A DNA stretch of 64,000 bases from Incurvaria masculella. Lineage: Eukaryota; Arthropoda; Insecta; Lepidoptera; Incurvariidae. The number at the start of each line of letters is the position of its first letter. The first letter of the stretch is position 1. Below the pieces are notes generated by a model, which saw only the letters and a program-made list of their open reading frames with translations, was not told the DNA's origin and did no database searches. Location of the stretch: the NCBI GenBank assembly GCA_946894095.1, contig OX335649.1, positions 10,744,001 to 10,808,000 of the forward strand. Reading direction: 5' to 3'. A program made the translations under genes and the position numbers. Below, one piece after another: positions 9,728-21,905 of the stretch.

Positions 9728-10345
9728 ATGGTTTTATGGAACCTGACATGGATGGCCAATATCACAAAACTATAGTTATAATACTAGCCCAGCACACCGC
9801 ATTCCCGAAGGAATTAGGTGCCACGCCAGGACCGTCCCTTTATGAGCACGGCTACATTAAACTGGATGGAAAACACGGACAATTTCTCTTTGCCCTTTCG
9901 ACCGTAAATTCGTCCAATACGGTGGTACCAATCCGCGCGGGCCTAACCCTACCTAGTAGGGGAAGGGGACCTACAGCTTTACATGGGTTCCGAAACATGG
10001 GACAGCTCGTATTCGTAACGAAAGACACTTTTCCGACTCAGGAACGGAACGAAAGTGGTGCATGACCGGGCGAGGATTTGAGCCCAGCAGGTCTATTCCT
10101 GGCATTCAGTAATCAGGAATCAGGCAACCTGGGTCTAGAAAACCGCTTTTGTAGCGGTTTCCACAGCGATGTTCTTGACGAAAATATTCCGGAGCATTGT
10201 TTTTTTAATCAATCAAGGTTTTTCGTAGAAAAAGTCGCTCTGAAAATCGCTATAAAAACTGTTTTCTAGACTCAGGATTCCTGATTACTGAATGTCAGGA
10301 ATAGACCTGCAGAACTCCCGCATATAAGGTAAGTCCTCTGGCGCC
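9723..10345 (-). mobile_element. tRNA-derived SINE, split by a MITE
   Basis: Read on the minus strand, the body (AGGTCCCCTTCCCCTACTAG, CATCCAGTTTAATGTAGCC) matches the other SINE copies. The head is split by the palindromic MITE at 10084-10313 and resumes as CCTCTGGCGCCTAGACCCGAG, which resembles the head of the copy at 33.9-34.3 kb and not the CGTAGCCTAGTGG head. Confidence 0.8.
10084..10313. mobile_element. Palindromic MITE, TATTCCTGG family, copy 4, nested in a SINE
   Basis: The element starts CAGCAGGTCTATTCCTGG and ends CAGGAATAGACCTGCAG. It interrupts a SINE in its tRNA-like head: the SINE B-box side (GAGGATTTGAGCCC) lies just left, and a tRNA-like continuation (CCTCTGGCGCCTAGACCCGAG) lies just right. 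The MITE is therefore younger than this SINE copy. Confidence 0.8.
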
Positions 10346-11054
10346 TAGACCCGAGCTGTTTGTACATATGTAAAAGTGGCTACGCCGCCCTCGTTCAAAC
10401 GAGTTTCGGCGTCTACTCCCGTCCCTCCATGCTCGCTGCCGCCCACAGCGGCGGGCGGAGGGCGGGGGAGGGGGGCGGCGCCCACGGGCGGATGATTTTG
10501 AAACAATGTAAATGTTTGCAGTAGCAGCGTTCGCAAGAAGGCGCCGCTTCACCGCCGCCGCCTCCCATGTCGAGAGCTCGGTGCTTCGCTCCTCTGACGT
10601 TTCAGCTTTTTCGCAGCCGCGCGGCAGATAAACCCGAGAGTGGGGCCTATTTCAGCAACCCAATAGGCATGAATAACTTTCGAGTTTCACGAGTGATACC
10701 ACAAGACGGTCTCATATTAGACCAAATGGCTACATAGCAGCGATTGTGTATTTTTAAGCGGAAACTGTCACCTCAACTGTCCAGCTTTTCAGTCAAATCA
10801 ATAGTATCACTCACATCGCATTTTTGCGCAATATTTAGAAATATTCACGATTCCTCCACATGTTAAATTAGATTTCAATAACGTCTTAAGCATTTTTATT
10901 ATATTTTTTTTAATAGCACCGGAAGAGTTCGTTTTAAGATTTTTTATCATATTTATGAAAGTGAAAAAAAAATGAAAGTGAAGATTAAAAAGAAAATGAA
11001 TAATTTTTCTTATAATAAATATATTATTATTAATTGTTCGAGTTTTTCATCAAG

Positions 11055-11185
11055 TTAAATGTAGCCGTGCTCAAAAAGGGAAGGTCCTGGCCCTTCATTT
11101 TCATTCATTTCTAGAATGTGGTGTATTGGGGTAGTATCATCACAGTAGTTGTGTGGTATGAGCCATCCATGTCAAGTTGCATACA
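11055..11185 (+). mobile_element. Partial SINE (tail side)
   Basis: It contains AATGTAGCCGTGCTCAAAAAG, GGAAGGTCCTGGC, GAATGTGGTGTATTGGGG and CATGTCAAGTTGCATACAAA. It is the tail half of the SINE in plus orientation. Confidence 0.7.
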
Positions 11186-11555
11186 AAAATACGTATTTAT
11201 GTAATTCCGCCCATCGTAACCTTGCTTCAGGCTTGCAAACAAAGTATTTGTGAATTCAATTTAATTTCAAGATTTGTTAGTTTGGGTTTAGTGTAAGTCA
11301 ATGCCATGCCATCAACAAATTGTTTCCTCTCTCGCACGCCTGCATTGGACTAGATGAAAATACTAAGAATTTTCATTGCAGCTTAGATTATCCTTAATCA
11401 AACGCCGATTGGTGTAAATATCATGATGGACTTAACCCGACACATCGAGTTAAAAATGGGTATTTGTACTATGAAGTGTAGATGCATGAAAAATGCATGA
11501 AAAATGCTCATTTCTAATGCTTATAACGAAGAAAGACTTTCGACATTTACAGCCC

Positions 11556-12105
11556 TTAAGGTGGCCCAACCCGGCGGGCCGAACTCATTCGCGGGCACGG
11601 TACAAAACCGTGTTGTTGCGCTCTGGGACCTTCTCTGTTTCAAATAATAAGACAGGCTCCGTGATGAGGAAGATGCAACATGTCCACAAAAAAGACAATG
11701 TGCAAAGTGTATGGTTTGGTAAGATTTACGAAAATTTTAATTTCAAAACGACTTATAGCTAAAAGTAAACCACGACCGCTGTAGTCAAAAATCTAACAAA
11801 AACCAAATAGATCATAAATCTTGATTAAATAAGCTATGTCTGATGACTAATCTTTTTACGATGTTCTTACTTTATCATTGCGTAATCCACCTCCAAAGTT
11901 ATTGTATAAAACGCGCGAAAAATTCGAACTTTCGGACCTTATAACTTAGAAACCAAACACAATTTTACAATGCCAATGGTCATCAGACATCTAGTTCGAT
12001 CGAATAAAGCTATTTTGAGTAAAATTTTGGACCTCTGACAAGAAATATGGGCGTGATCTTCTTTCCCCTTTTGTATGGGGAGATGAGCGGGATGGGCCAC
12101 CTTAA
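11556..12105 (+). mobile_element. TTAA-flanked piggyBac-like MITE, family B, copy 1
   Basis: A 542-base element (11560-12101) is bounded by TTAA on both sides. The left end reads GGTGGCCCAACCCG and the right end read inward GGTGGCCCATCCCG, a short inverted repeat typical of piggyBac-like MITEs. The body is AT-rich and non-coding; a short open frame through it is not supported. A second copy in opposite orientation lies at 60312-60861. Confidence 0.88.
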
Positions 12106-13653
12106 AAATTACATCTACTTTTTACTATTTCTCTAATTACTCACTCGGAATTCCATGGACAACTCTTACGGAACATGACAGTACATTTTACGGAATATTC
12201 ATCTGATAATATCTGATAGTGCAGACACGAATATAGCTGGCCATTTCCCTTTTTCCGTAAATGACGCAGCAACATCGATTAACTTGCCGGAACAAAGATT
12301 TCACGAAACAGCCTTCTTACGTAACATCCTACGTTAGTTGTACTTATTCCTCGGTCCCTTGGCGGTTATGATCGTTAACGTAAATTCTGCAGCCGCCTAA
12401 CTGGTATTATTTTCTGTTTCTGTCTTTTCTTTTATTCCCAGTTTCAGACTGCCCTGGCTGTAACTATTTGGTACTACATCACTTAGGGAGGGAAATATCT
12501 TTTCTTGTCTTCCTCTCATTTTTCCTCTCAAATGTTGAAACACTTTCTGAAAATGGCTTATATAATTATCGAGCTGATGTTTTTCTTATATATTGAAAGA
12601 GATTTGGCAGATATCCAGATTTAGTATGTTTCAATTATTACCAATTATATTTTTTTAAATTGATCTTAGGATAGCCATCGACAGAATCCTGTTTCTGATT
12701 AATGTAGACCCAAACTTTTTCCAAATGTTTTTAAAATATATTTATTTATCTTCTTTGGACATACAAACTAAAAACAGTTTAATAATGTTATCTAAAATTT
12801 TAAATTAATTGTTTAATTATTCAATTTAGTCCGGAATAATCTTGCGCACTATTTTATTTGTTTACGGATATATATATTTATTTATATTTGATTAATTTAG
12901 ATAAAATTCCTAGTATTTTTTATTTGCTTTATAAATGCCCATTACATGCACAGGCAGTTTATTCCATAAGTCGACCACTCTGTAATAAATTACGATACTT
13001 CTGCAGCTAATGGTCAGTTCAGTTCGTTCAAAGCAATCAAAATAATATATCCAAAGTAGATGCTGCGAATATATGTTTTTTTCCCTAGTAAACAACGACT
13101 ACAAATGAATAAATTTAATCGGATTCTTGTTAAAATATTTTATGTTCACTGTACCGCTAGATAGGCAGTAAATGAACGACTCATTTCTACACTTTTTTTT
13201 TTTAAAACCAATTGTGATTTTTAATAATAAATATTGTTTTTCATCTTGGATATAAAATAAAATGATGCACCCCTGAATGACAAATTACTTAATTATAATA
13301 TGTCTTTAAAATATATATTACGGAATATAACTAATTTTTCTACCTAACATAAATAGAAAATTATTGCGAAAATACGGATAGGAAGTATCGGGCCACGCAC
13401 GGTGATACGTTTCGTAGTCAGAAAGAACGTAATCGAAAATATCCCGTATCTCAAAAACTTCAGGACACTCCACCAATTTATGTTTAAAATGGATTTGAAG
13501 TTCTGCCACTTATTTTTTTTTCAGAATTGCCTACTGCATAGTTGTAAAGATAAGGACACCCTTTTTATTTTGACTTCAAATGCGCATATCTCACCAATAA
13601 ACAAAAAGTCTCTTTAGTCTCTTTATAAGCTTCTTAGATATTGGTTACATAAA

Positions 13654-13797
13654 TGGTTTTTTTTTTTTTTTTTATGTGACTGGACATGGATGGCTAATAC
13701 CACAAGTTCTGTCATGGTATTAGCCCAACACACCACATGGGAACTAGGTGCCATGCCAGGACCTTCCTTATATTGCACGGCTACATTGAATTGCTGG
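13654..13797 (-). mobile_element. Partial SINE (tail side)
   Basis: A long T-run (13659-13673) followed by GACATGGATGGCTAATACCAC and GGTGCCATGCCAGGACCTTCC is the tail part of the SINE in reverse. It stops near TACATTGAATT, after which unrelated GC-rich sequence begins. Confidence 0.7.
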
Positions 13798-14781
13798 CGA
13801 CAAGCGGCCGCGGCGTTGCATAATGCATGAGCGTCTCCAGCGCCGGCTGGTGGCGTCACAGTCGATGGAAATGCTTCACTCACGGCGGACGAACATCTCC
13901 GATAGTGAAATATCAATTGTTGTATCGTAGCGCCCGACCGTTCATGAACTGCGCGTGTCTTTCTTAAAACATAGTTTACGGCTTTACGTATTCACGGCTG
14001 AAATACTGATTCGGCTGGATTGTGGAGGAGGAAGGATTTGAGAACGCCATATTATCTTCGAGCGAAAAGTCGGATCGAAGGTATTTCACCGAGGCAAATA
14101 TTTCCTGAGGACCGGTATACGGTCACAGGGTGTACTATTTTCAACCTATATTTCATTAATGAGTGGCGAACCCATTAACGTCTTATCTAGCTATTTGCTA
14201 CCGAAGTGGTGTGTTTCAGAACGATGGAAATCTATCGAAAAACCTTCCTAAAACATTATAAAGAATTTCCTTATCCAAAACTAAACAAGAAAAGCAGATA
14301 CCGGTTAGTGCAATCTTCGAACCCACGCCTCCCAGTTGAGGAGGGCGGCCCTAATCTAGCTCAATTTTCACTAAGGCTGCACAAATTTCACGATTTTTCC
14401 CCTCGGTCGCTTTTGGAACGTCTAATAAACTTTATATCTCGGGTTTGAACAATAACATTGCGCTTATCAACAATAAGTTACGTAACTTTCTCGTCCGACA
14501 TGAACATCAAAACACTCTAGTTGCACCGGGAATAACTCGCGGAGAACTGGCGGCGCAGCTGTATCGCAGTTTTTAACCGACTTTACAAAAGGAGGAGGTT
14601 CTATTGTCGACTTTATGTATTTTTTATGTCCGTTCTTAAGAAAACATTTTGTCCGAGATATCGTGTGATAGCAGTGATTCTGAGATCTTGCTGTAAATAT
14701 TTTTGATTCATAAATCAATAGCCTGCTAGAATTAAACATGAAATTTAAAAATCTAAAAGATGTGTAGCGTGGTCGCTATTA

Positions 14782-15019
14782 TCTATACTTATTATTATAA
14801 ATGCGAAAGTAATATTGATGAAATTTGGTAAAGAGAGTCTGGACCTTGGGAAATGACATTGGCTACATTTTGTGGCGAACATTTACTCAAAGGTGACCCT
14901 TTGAGTTTAATGTAAAGGGGGATGATGGATGGGGAACTCATATAACATAAAATGTTAAGTTCAGCCCGACATCAGTCAGAATCGACATTGACCCGAGTGG
15001 GGCCGGGTACTTCAACTAG
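14782..15019 (+). mobile_element. Short non-autonomous Helitron
   Basis: The element begins TCTATACTTATTATTATAAA after an A and ends CTAG before a T, the A|T insertion rule for Helitrons. The 3' end has the short GC-rich hairpin ACCCGAGTGGGGCCGGGT about 8 bases before CTAG. At 238 bases it has no coding capacity. The 5' TCTATAC start and the 3' hairpin plus CTAG are typical of insect Helitrons. Confidence 0.75.
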
Positions 15020-16251
15020 TTTATTATGAGTAAACGGGCTTGTTCCTCGCTCAATAATACGTATGCATGTTACTACATATCATATTGGTCTGAAATCGTA
15101 TAGAGTTTATAATGTAGATGTGGGGAGAAGCCATTTGACCAAAAATACTATGCATGTGCACACTAAAAAGGACCATAATGCAGCGTAAACAAATTTAATA
15201 ATTTTAAGATTGTTTGAAGCCTTATCGGCAACTTTCTTCTTTATTTGGAAACTTCGGTACAATCCAGTTTTCACAATGTCAAACAGTGAAAGTTCAAATC
15301 ACTTCGGAACTCAAGGTCTCGCGGGATGAGCCGGCGAGATAAAATTCGTAATTTGGGTCATTATCGAATAAAAGTTAAGAATGACTTTCACGAAGACAAA
15401 AACCGGGACGGACAAGAGTTGAATACAAGAATTTAGCAGATCAATATTTAACGAAAGGAGAATGAATTGCAAATTCTATCCCGAGTTTCGCTGTGAAGCG
15501 ATGGACAGTGCTCAACTTGCTCAACAGATGGCAAAAAGGATGGACTAACGAGTTGAAGGAAATATTGAATTGGGTCAGACATTAATTTTATATTAACGTT
15601 TATTTAGCAATAGCAGTTGTTTAATTTTTCATATAAATTTTTAACTTTTAAATCTCAAAAAAAGGAGGATATAAGTGCACGTATACACGATGCAAGCACT
15701 TAATATCTTTTGAAAGTGATACTAAACACGAATTAATAATTTCATAGTAGCAAAAAACATCACATATTATATGATCATAGATTAAAATATGCCGTCACCT
15801 CGACAGCTCACCTATACATTAGAATCTTTATACATATAACTATGTTGTTATTGAAAATGATTTACAGCTATTTCTTTGTGTGATTTAAGGCACCGCAAAT
15901 TTATGAAGCCAGCACAAAAAAGAAAAAACGGAGAGAATCTTTCACATTTTGAAGGCTTCGCTGATTTCGCATCTTCCCTTACACATACGTAAACAAAACT
16001 GCGAACCCCGGGTTTGAATGACGTCCCAATGTAGCCAGAACATGGATGAATGAGATAAGCCTATGCGGAGGCTTGAAAATGCCCCTAGTAAACGCACGCC
16101 GTTGGAGATTTTTCAAAATGTATATGCGCTAAAATGGCAAAATATTCTAAATGGGTCGCCATCATAAAATCCAAAAGTACAAGATCCAAAACCCAGAACA
16201 TCCAAAAGTATGTATTTATCGTGTGTATTTTACTTACATTTTCGTGTGTCC

Positions 16252-16272
16252 AACCTAACCTAACCTAACCTA
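16252..16272 (+). repeat. Short interstitial AACCT (insect telomere-type) run
   Basis: Four units of AACCT stand in a row within an AT-rich intron. TTAGG/AACCT is the insect telomere repeat, but so short a run can also arise by chance or come from a retroelement tail. Confidence 0.6.
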
Positions 16273-18299
16273 TTCGAAATGTTCCGTATTAATAAGAGTT
16301 TTGGATGCTATGGGTTTTGAACCATATGCTTTTTGAACTTCTAAATTACAGTAAATATACTTTTTCGTACTAAGCATGTACGTCGCTTATTCCAAGGTCG
16401 ATTATACATACATACACGTCACATTCCTTCTAAATTACAATCCGTTATTTGTGCAAATTATTTTGTTTATTTCAAATAGTGTTTTAGTACCTGTGGCATA
16501 GTTAAGTTCATTTTCGTAGTTGAAAAAGGAATTAGCAAATATTTTAAATGGTTGCCGACAAAAAAAATTGTTTGAACATTTTAAAAATATTTGTTAAATG
16601 AACTTCTTAGGTTTTCTATATTTAGTCGAATACAAAATTAATACAATGCGGTATCATATAAACTAAGATTCATCTCGTCACACTAAACCTAATTTCGAAA
16701 GATTTTAAACTGAAATCTTGTCTCATTCGAAAAAATAAAGTCTTTTTTAAATACAATTACGTAAATAGCGCGCGGTTAAGTGTTTAGTCAGAATGCGTTG
16801 GCACATGGGAGGTTTATGTATTCTAATAAAAAATGTTGTTATGTTTCAATTCAAAACCAACGGTGATTTTTACAATGTCTGCTAGAAATTACTATATGTA
16901 TATGTATATGGAAGATGGAAATTTTACATGTAACATGTAACTTTTATGTCAAAGTTGGTCTCATATCATATCAGTGGCCTCTAGCCATTTTATAATGTGA
17001 ACTTACAGTTTTTACTGTGACGCAAGACACGACCTGAAAAACTAAAATAAATCATTCAACGTTTATGTCGCGTCTCGCTCGCCTCACGCGGCGCACAGGG
17101 CCCGTCGTTATCTCCAAAGAGCGGACGAAAATATAATTTATTTTTCGCCTAACTACGACTTAAAAATTGTTTATGTTAAAATATACATTAAGAGAATAGG
17201 AAAATCAATGTAACTTTTTCGATTAGATTTTTCTTTATAAAGGTAAATAAGATATAAATACATTTAGGATGTTATATTTCTTGTATTCCATAATAGTAGA
17301 AGCGAAAACCGTCACGCATCGTAAAAGTTTCCCGACAGAACATAATTTTATTCACAATCTAAAGATATCTTTGAGCTAAAATGGCGCGGTTATTGTTAAA
17401 AAGGCGAAAACTTGACCGAAAACTGACCACTACTTCCGGCCCACTTCATCGCTTGGACATATTGTCTTATATTCATAAAAAAACCAGTCTACTTTATTTC
17501 AGCGTTTATTTTCCATGCTAATAAAAAAACGAATGTGCGTGAAAATTTTAGCTTTTACAAAATTTATTGCTTGAATCAGACAACGTTCAAATTAATGGTA
17601 AAATAAATCGAACCGGTCCGGGCAAATGTACTGAAGAAATTAGGGCCAGGTAATTAGAATAACTTACAATACTTAGTTAATCTCACCTTCAGATTAGAAA
17701 GAAATAAATCTACGCTCGGAATTTAACGTTTTCATTTAAAAGATCGTAAGAAATGAAAATATTTTTGCTTTGGCTATTTTTCGGAACATTGTAGATGTTC
17801 AAGAGAATATTAAGTTTTAATAGAATTTCCGATTTTTCAATCTTCAGATAGTACTTATCGGACTGATTGTACAAATTCATGTTAGTCAAAAGACGGAAAG
17901 TCATTGCCGGAGAACTATATCTTCTATCACAATTATCTGACTATAATTTTAATAATAAAAATATGGACTTACTTTATCGGATGGATAAGCAGAAGCGTAA
18001 ATAAATCCGTCGAATATTTATCTGGCTGTTTATCTGACTATTGAAAAATCAGCCCTAAATAAAACAATACTTTGTTATGTAATGTTTGCACGGCCAGGTA
18101 CTCGTATTTCATGTCGTGCCACTGGAAAGAAAAATAATTTTGACTCTAAGGTCAACGTCGTAAGGATCACATTTTTTTATATTTCCGGGGTAGCGGCGTG
18201 TTCGTACGTCGAGTCGCATAATTCTATTTTAATAAGCACTTTATTCTCGCCAAATTGTGTGCAGATCCGCACAAAGGGCAGGACCGCCAGTAAAAATAG

Positions 18300-18620
18300 A
18301 ATCCATCGATAGTGCCGGAGTGGCACCCTTCACGATGGCGCGAACGGGCCGTGAACGCTAAGCCGGAGGCATCCGCGGATTATGTTTGGGGACATTTTTT
18401 ATTGAATCGAATATCGGCCGCCGCCGCCGCGCCGGGCGACTTTCCCATTTTCCGTACAGGGAAATTGGTGTTGTCGGGGCGTTCCTTTATCGGGGCGGCG
18501 AGCGCGGCCGCCGGCGGGGTGTCATTTCGGACGCGAATTATTCCCGATATCTCGAAGCACGGCCCCGAAAACCCTTTGTGCCACGACAGTTTGGCCCCGG
18601 CCGCTAGCTGCCGTCCGCTG
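18300..18620. other. GC-rich intronic island
   Basis: The patch contains GGCCGCCGCCGCCGCGCCGGG and long open frames in two overlapping plus-strand frames, as expected for CpG-rich DNA. The frames do not resemble a protein that I know and lack splice context. It may be conserved regulatory DNA; comparison with other species would decide. Confidence 0.3.
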
Positions 18621-18916
18621 CAAAACGATTACCTAGTCTTTTGAAAGTCCCAAACAAATTTCCGTTCGCCCGCCGAAGCGATGCTGACGAATAGCAGTGT
18701 ACAGTGTGTGAGGTCTCTCATCACGAACTTTAAAGTGTGCGGTGGGTACACTTGTCATCTCTAATGAGATAACTTTTCGTTGGATTTTATGGAGCTATAC
18801 AACGAATAGAGTTATTGATGTGTGGGTTCCGGCACGTAAAAAAAAATCGGTTGGGCCCACTGCATTTCTTCCCGTGCAAGTCTTATAAGGTGTGACCTAA
18901 GGATTCGTCATTCCAC

Positions 18917-19065
18917 GTAAAAATGTAGGTCCCTGTTAACCCTACCCGTGTTTGTACTATCCCGTTGAATGTACGATCCACTCAATGTAGCCGGGCAAAT
19001 AAGGAAGGTCCTGGCATGGCGCTTTGCTGTCAGGTGTCATCGGTATCTTGGGCTAGTGTCGCGAC
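18917..19065 (+). mobile_element. Partial SINE
   Basis: The sequence CACGTAAAAATGTAGGTCCC, AATGTAGCCGGGCAAATAAG and GGTCCTGGCATGGCGC matches the SINE body, with internal deletions. The head and tail are missing. Confidence 0.6.
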
Positions 19066-21013
19066 AGTACACAAAACATAGAAAAATATCTAGCTTGGAA
19101 ATCAAAGACAAATCGCTTTAAAGCAACGATATATGTAAATAAATAAACATAGATCTCCCGAATACATTAAATATTTCTAAATTTAAGATAGCTAGATAAA
19201 AAGCTAAAATAGCTCAGCTCAGGAAGGCTTCACAATTTTGGTATTCAAAGAGAACATCTACCGCGGTAGGCATATATTATCGAATAGATATATTCTTTTA
19301 CGTTTGTGCCGCGAATAAGGGTTCAAACGGCAACGTATCATCGGGTTAACATTTTCTCAGAAACCCTATGAAGTGGTATTTCAATTATAAGCCGAAGCCA
19401 GAAATCTTTGAATAATGAGGAATGAATAATGTAATGAGGAATGTCTCGAGAGCAACGCTCAAGGCTACGATGAAATTGTCTGCCCATAAATTTAATAGAA
19501 TTCTAACGTCATCTGGCTGTGATGAATTAATTTAAATTCAGCAAAAAGGTCGGTTATTATAATTATCGGCACTTTAATTATATTCAAGCAAAGTTTGGCT
19601 TGCTTCAAGTAAGGTTGGGTTACCTTCGTAAAAGTGTTTCCAACGTTACTGATTCGTGTTGTTTAGTAAACTAAAACTTTGAGATAAAAAATCGGCCAAG
19701 GATCGTTCCACTCAAGTGCCGAGGACTTTTTACTAGATAGGATAGAATCTTCTGCGTGAGGGTAGCCAAACTCAAGTCGCAGAGATAACCACAGATGGAG
19801 CACTGAAGTTTGTGTGTGTTGATTCTACACAGGAAAAAGAAGCGTCGGAAAACTACCAGCACTTCGGTTAGACAATATATGTACTTCAGATTGCAGGCCA
19901 CAACTGGCGAAGAAAAACAAAAGACCACACAACTTGGAGACGTCAGTGGAAGGCCTTCGTCCATCAGTGAAAAACAAAAGGCTGAGGAAGAAGAAGGGAA
20001 TGTTGTTACAAATGACAGCTACTCACGAGCTCATTGCACGCTCATATTATATTTCACACTGCGGGTGATCAGGTGTTTTAACATTTACGCCTTTTGTATG
20101 ACACATTCAACAAAGCTATTGCTAAATAAATAAAATAAAGTTTAAATTATGCATTTACCAGGCAGTTTACAGTGTCATAACGTCAGGAACAGGTGGAGAT
20201 ATTATGTTAAGTGTTGATTGCGTTGAGAATTGAAATAAAATGAAATAAGAGAAATTTAAACATTGAATTCAGTCCTTAGCTTTTACCATGGGGACTTACC
20301 TAAGGTACGTATGGGTTCATACCCTTATGATTTTACTTTCAATTAAAGAAGTTCGACAAGATAATTACTAAATGCTATGCGCCATCTTGTTCTACTGACC
20401 AGTGCCTAAATCTTACACGAAACATGAAACAATTGTACATAAGTTCATTCCATCATAATTTAACACATTCCGGGACACAACGTCAATAGACGGGCTCATA
20501 TGAGACGCCAAAATTACGTACTTCCCGCCTGACATACGCTATATATGCCATGGGATGCGACGACAACGTCTCTCGACGTGACTGGCCAGTACTGCGTCCA
20601 CGCCTGTCCTGTGAAGTGTCACAATACAGCTCGCATGTGTACGATAAGGGTACTTTGTGTCCGTATATCACTTTACGATGCGATAATACGCGACTCAAAT
20701 AACCTCTATTACGAGCCAAAAATGTCATCCTCCTATATTTAGTACAGCAGTCTTCTGATCTTCGACGTGGTAGCATTTTATAAGGCTTACAGGCAACCGT
20801 CGATAGACGTAGTATCGTATCGCGTAGGCGTAGGAGTGTGCAATCGTGTACCGGAACGTGCTAACATAATTCAACGATGGCATGTGGTTGACGTAAAGTA
20901 AAATACATAGCTCCAGGCAGTGTTTCAACATGAAATATTTCTAATTAAATGACACTGTTACCACAACAAGTATTGAAGATGTAAAATAAAAAAATAACGA
21001 GAGTCGGACTTAC

Positions 21014-21238
21014 ATATGTCTCTATGAGGTCACTGCGGTGCGGGACAAAGTAATTATGGTCCTCCATGTCGCGCCGTTTCTTCACTCTTACAAAGTGTTC
21101 GAGGGGGTTGAGCGAGCGGCGCGCGCACGCGGCCGCGAGGAACTCCTCGACCGCCATGGCGTCGCGCACCGACACTGCGGCCGACGCGCCCTCTGGCAGC
21201 GACACGCGCACCGCACTCTCCGCCTCCTCGCGTGACAT
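21014..21238 (-). CDS. sif: Still life (Sif) exon: Ras-binding domain (RBD)
   Basis: This exon encodes 75 codons starting [17 protein letters not shown] and ending [11 protein letters not shown]. The ubiquitin-fold RBD is seen in [19 protein letters not shown], then [20 protein letters not shown] and [19 protein letters not shown], in the same order as in insect Sif; TIAM-family RBDs bind activated Ras and link it to Rac activation. The acceptor is TTGTGTGGCAG followed at once by ATG, and the donor is TAT followed by GTAAGT. The ATG here is an internal Met, not a start, because the exon joins in frame to the preceding one. The exon is 225 bases and phase 0 at both ends. Its acceptor and first 19 codons or so are repeated six more times upstream of it, at 21285-21905. 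The linker between the Ex region and the RBD seems short, so a further small exon in the 11-kb intron cannot be excluded. Confidence 0.95.
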
Positions 21239-21905
21239 CTGCCACACAAGACACATTCAAGTCAGCACGTTCCGAGCGGCCGGTCGACGCGCCCTATGGC
21301 AGCGACACGCGCACCGCACTCTCCGCCTCCTCGCGTGACATCTGCCACACAAGACACATTCAAGTCAGCACGTTCCGAGCGGCCGGTCGACGCGCCCTAT
21401 GGCAGCGACACGCGCACCGCACTCTCCGCCTCCTCGCGTGACATCTGCCACACAAGACACATTCAAGTCAGCACGTTCCGAGCGGCCGGTCGACGCGCCC
21501 TATGGCAGCGACACGCGCACCGCACTCTCCGCCTCCTCGCGTGACATCTGCCACACAAGACACATTCAAGTCAGCACGTTCCGAGCGGCCGGTCGACGCG
21601 CCCTATGGCAGCGACACGCGCACCGCACTCTCCGCCTCCTCGCGTGACATCTGCCACACAAGACACATTCAAGTCAGCACGTTCCGAGCGGCCGGTCGAC
21701 GCGCCCTATGGCAGCGACACGCGCACCGCACTCTCCGCCTCCTCGCGTGACATCTGCCACACAAGACACATTCAAGTCAGCACGTTCCGAGCGGCCGGTC
21801 GACGCGCCCTATGGCAGCGACACGCGCACCGTACTTCCCGCCTCCTCGCGTGACATCTGCCACACACGACACACTCAAGTCAGCGCGTTCCAATCGGCAT
21901 ATGTC
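21182..21905 (-). repeat. 103-bp tandem array carrying the acceptor and 5' part of the sif RBD exon
   Basis: The segment CGACGCGCCCT recurs at 21285, 21388, 21491, 21594, 21697 and 21800, in phase with 21182 inside the true exon, an exact 103-base period. The acceptor context GTGTGGCAG-ATG is thus present in the exon and six more times upstream of it in transcript order. Five intronic units look identical; the outermost is diverged. In every intronic unit where it can be read, the Pro-Glu codons CCA GAG of the exon are replaced by CCA TAG, an in-frame stop at codon 16. The unit is not a multiple of three. Confidence 0.97.

Larger units (their letters stand above)
281..21013 (-). other. sif intron between RBD and PDZ exons (20.7 kb)
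   Basis: The intron is inferred from the in-frame join of ETY to LHTHEV. From low to high coordinates it holds the 176-bp exon-copy array (0.3-1.5 kb, broken by a SINE and a MITE), a possible fold-back element at 2.2-2.37 kb, a MITE at 2.6 kb, a SINE piece at 3.3 kb, a dispersed repeat at 3.5 kb, a GC-rich patch at 4.4-4.85 kb, mariner at 5.0-6.3 kb, LINE pieces at 6.4 and 7.0 kb, MITEs and SINEs at 8.5-11.2 kb, a TTAA MITE at 11.6-12.1 kb, a Helitron at 14.8 kb, an AACCT run at 16.25 kb, a GC-rich patch at 18.3-18.6 kb and a SINE piece at 18.9 kb. In 7.2-8.5, 12.1-13.65, 15.0-18.2 and 19.1-21.0 kb I see only AT-rich DNA with no gene. Confidence 0.9.

Noticed and set aside
21182..21905. Possible CRISPR-like array
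   Set aside because: The 103-base units are repeated in full without unique spacers, and the setting is an animal intron.
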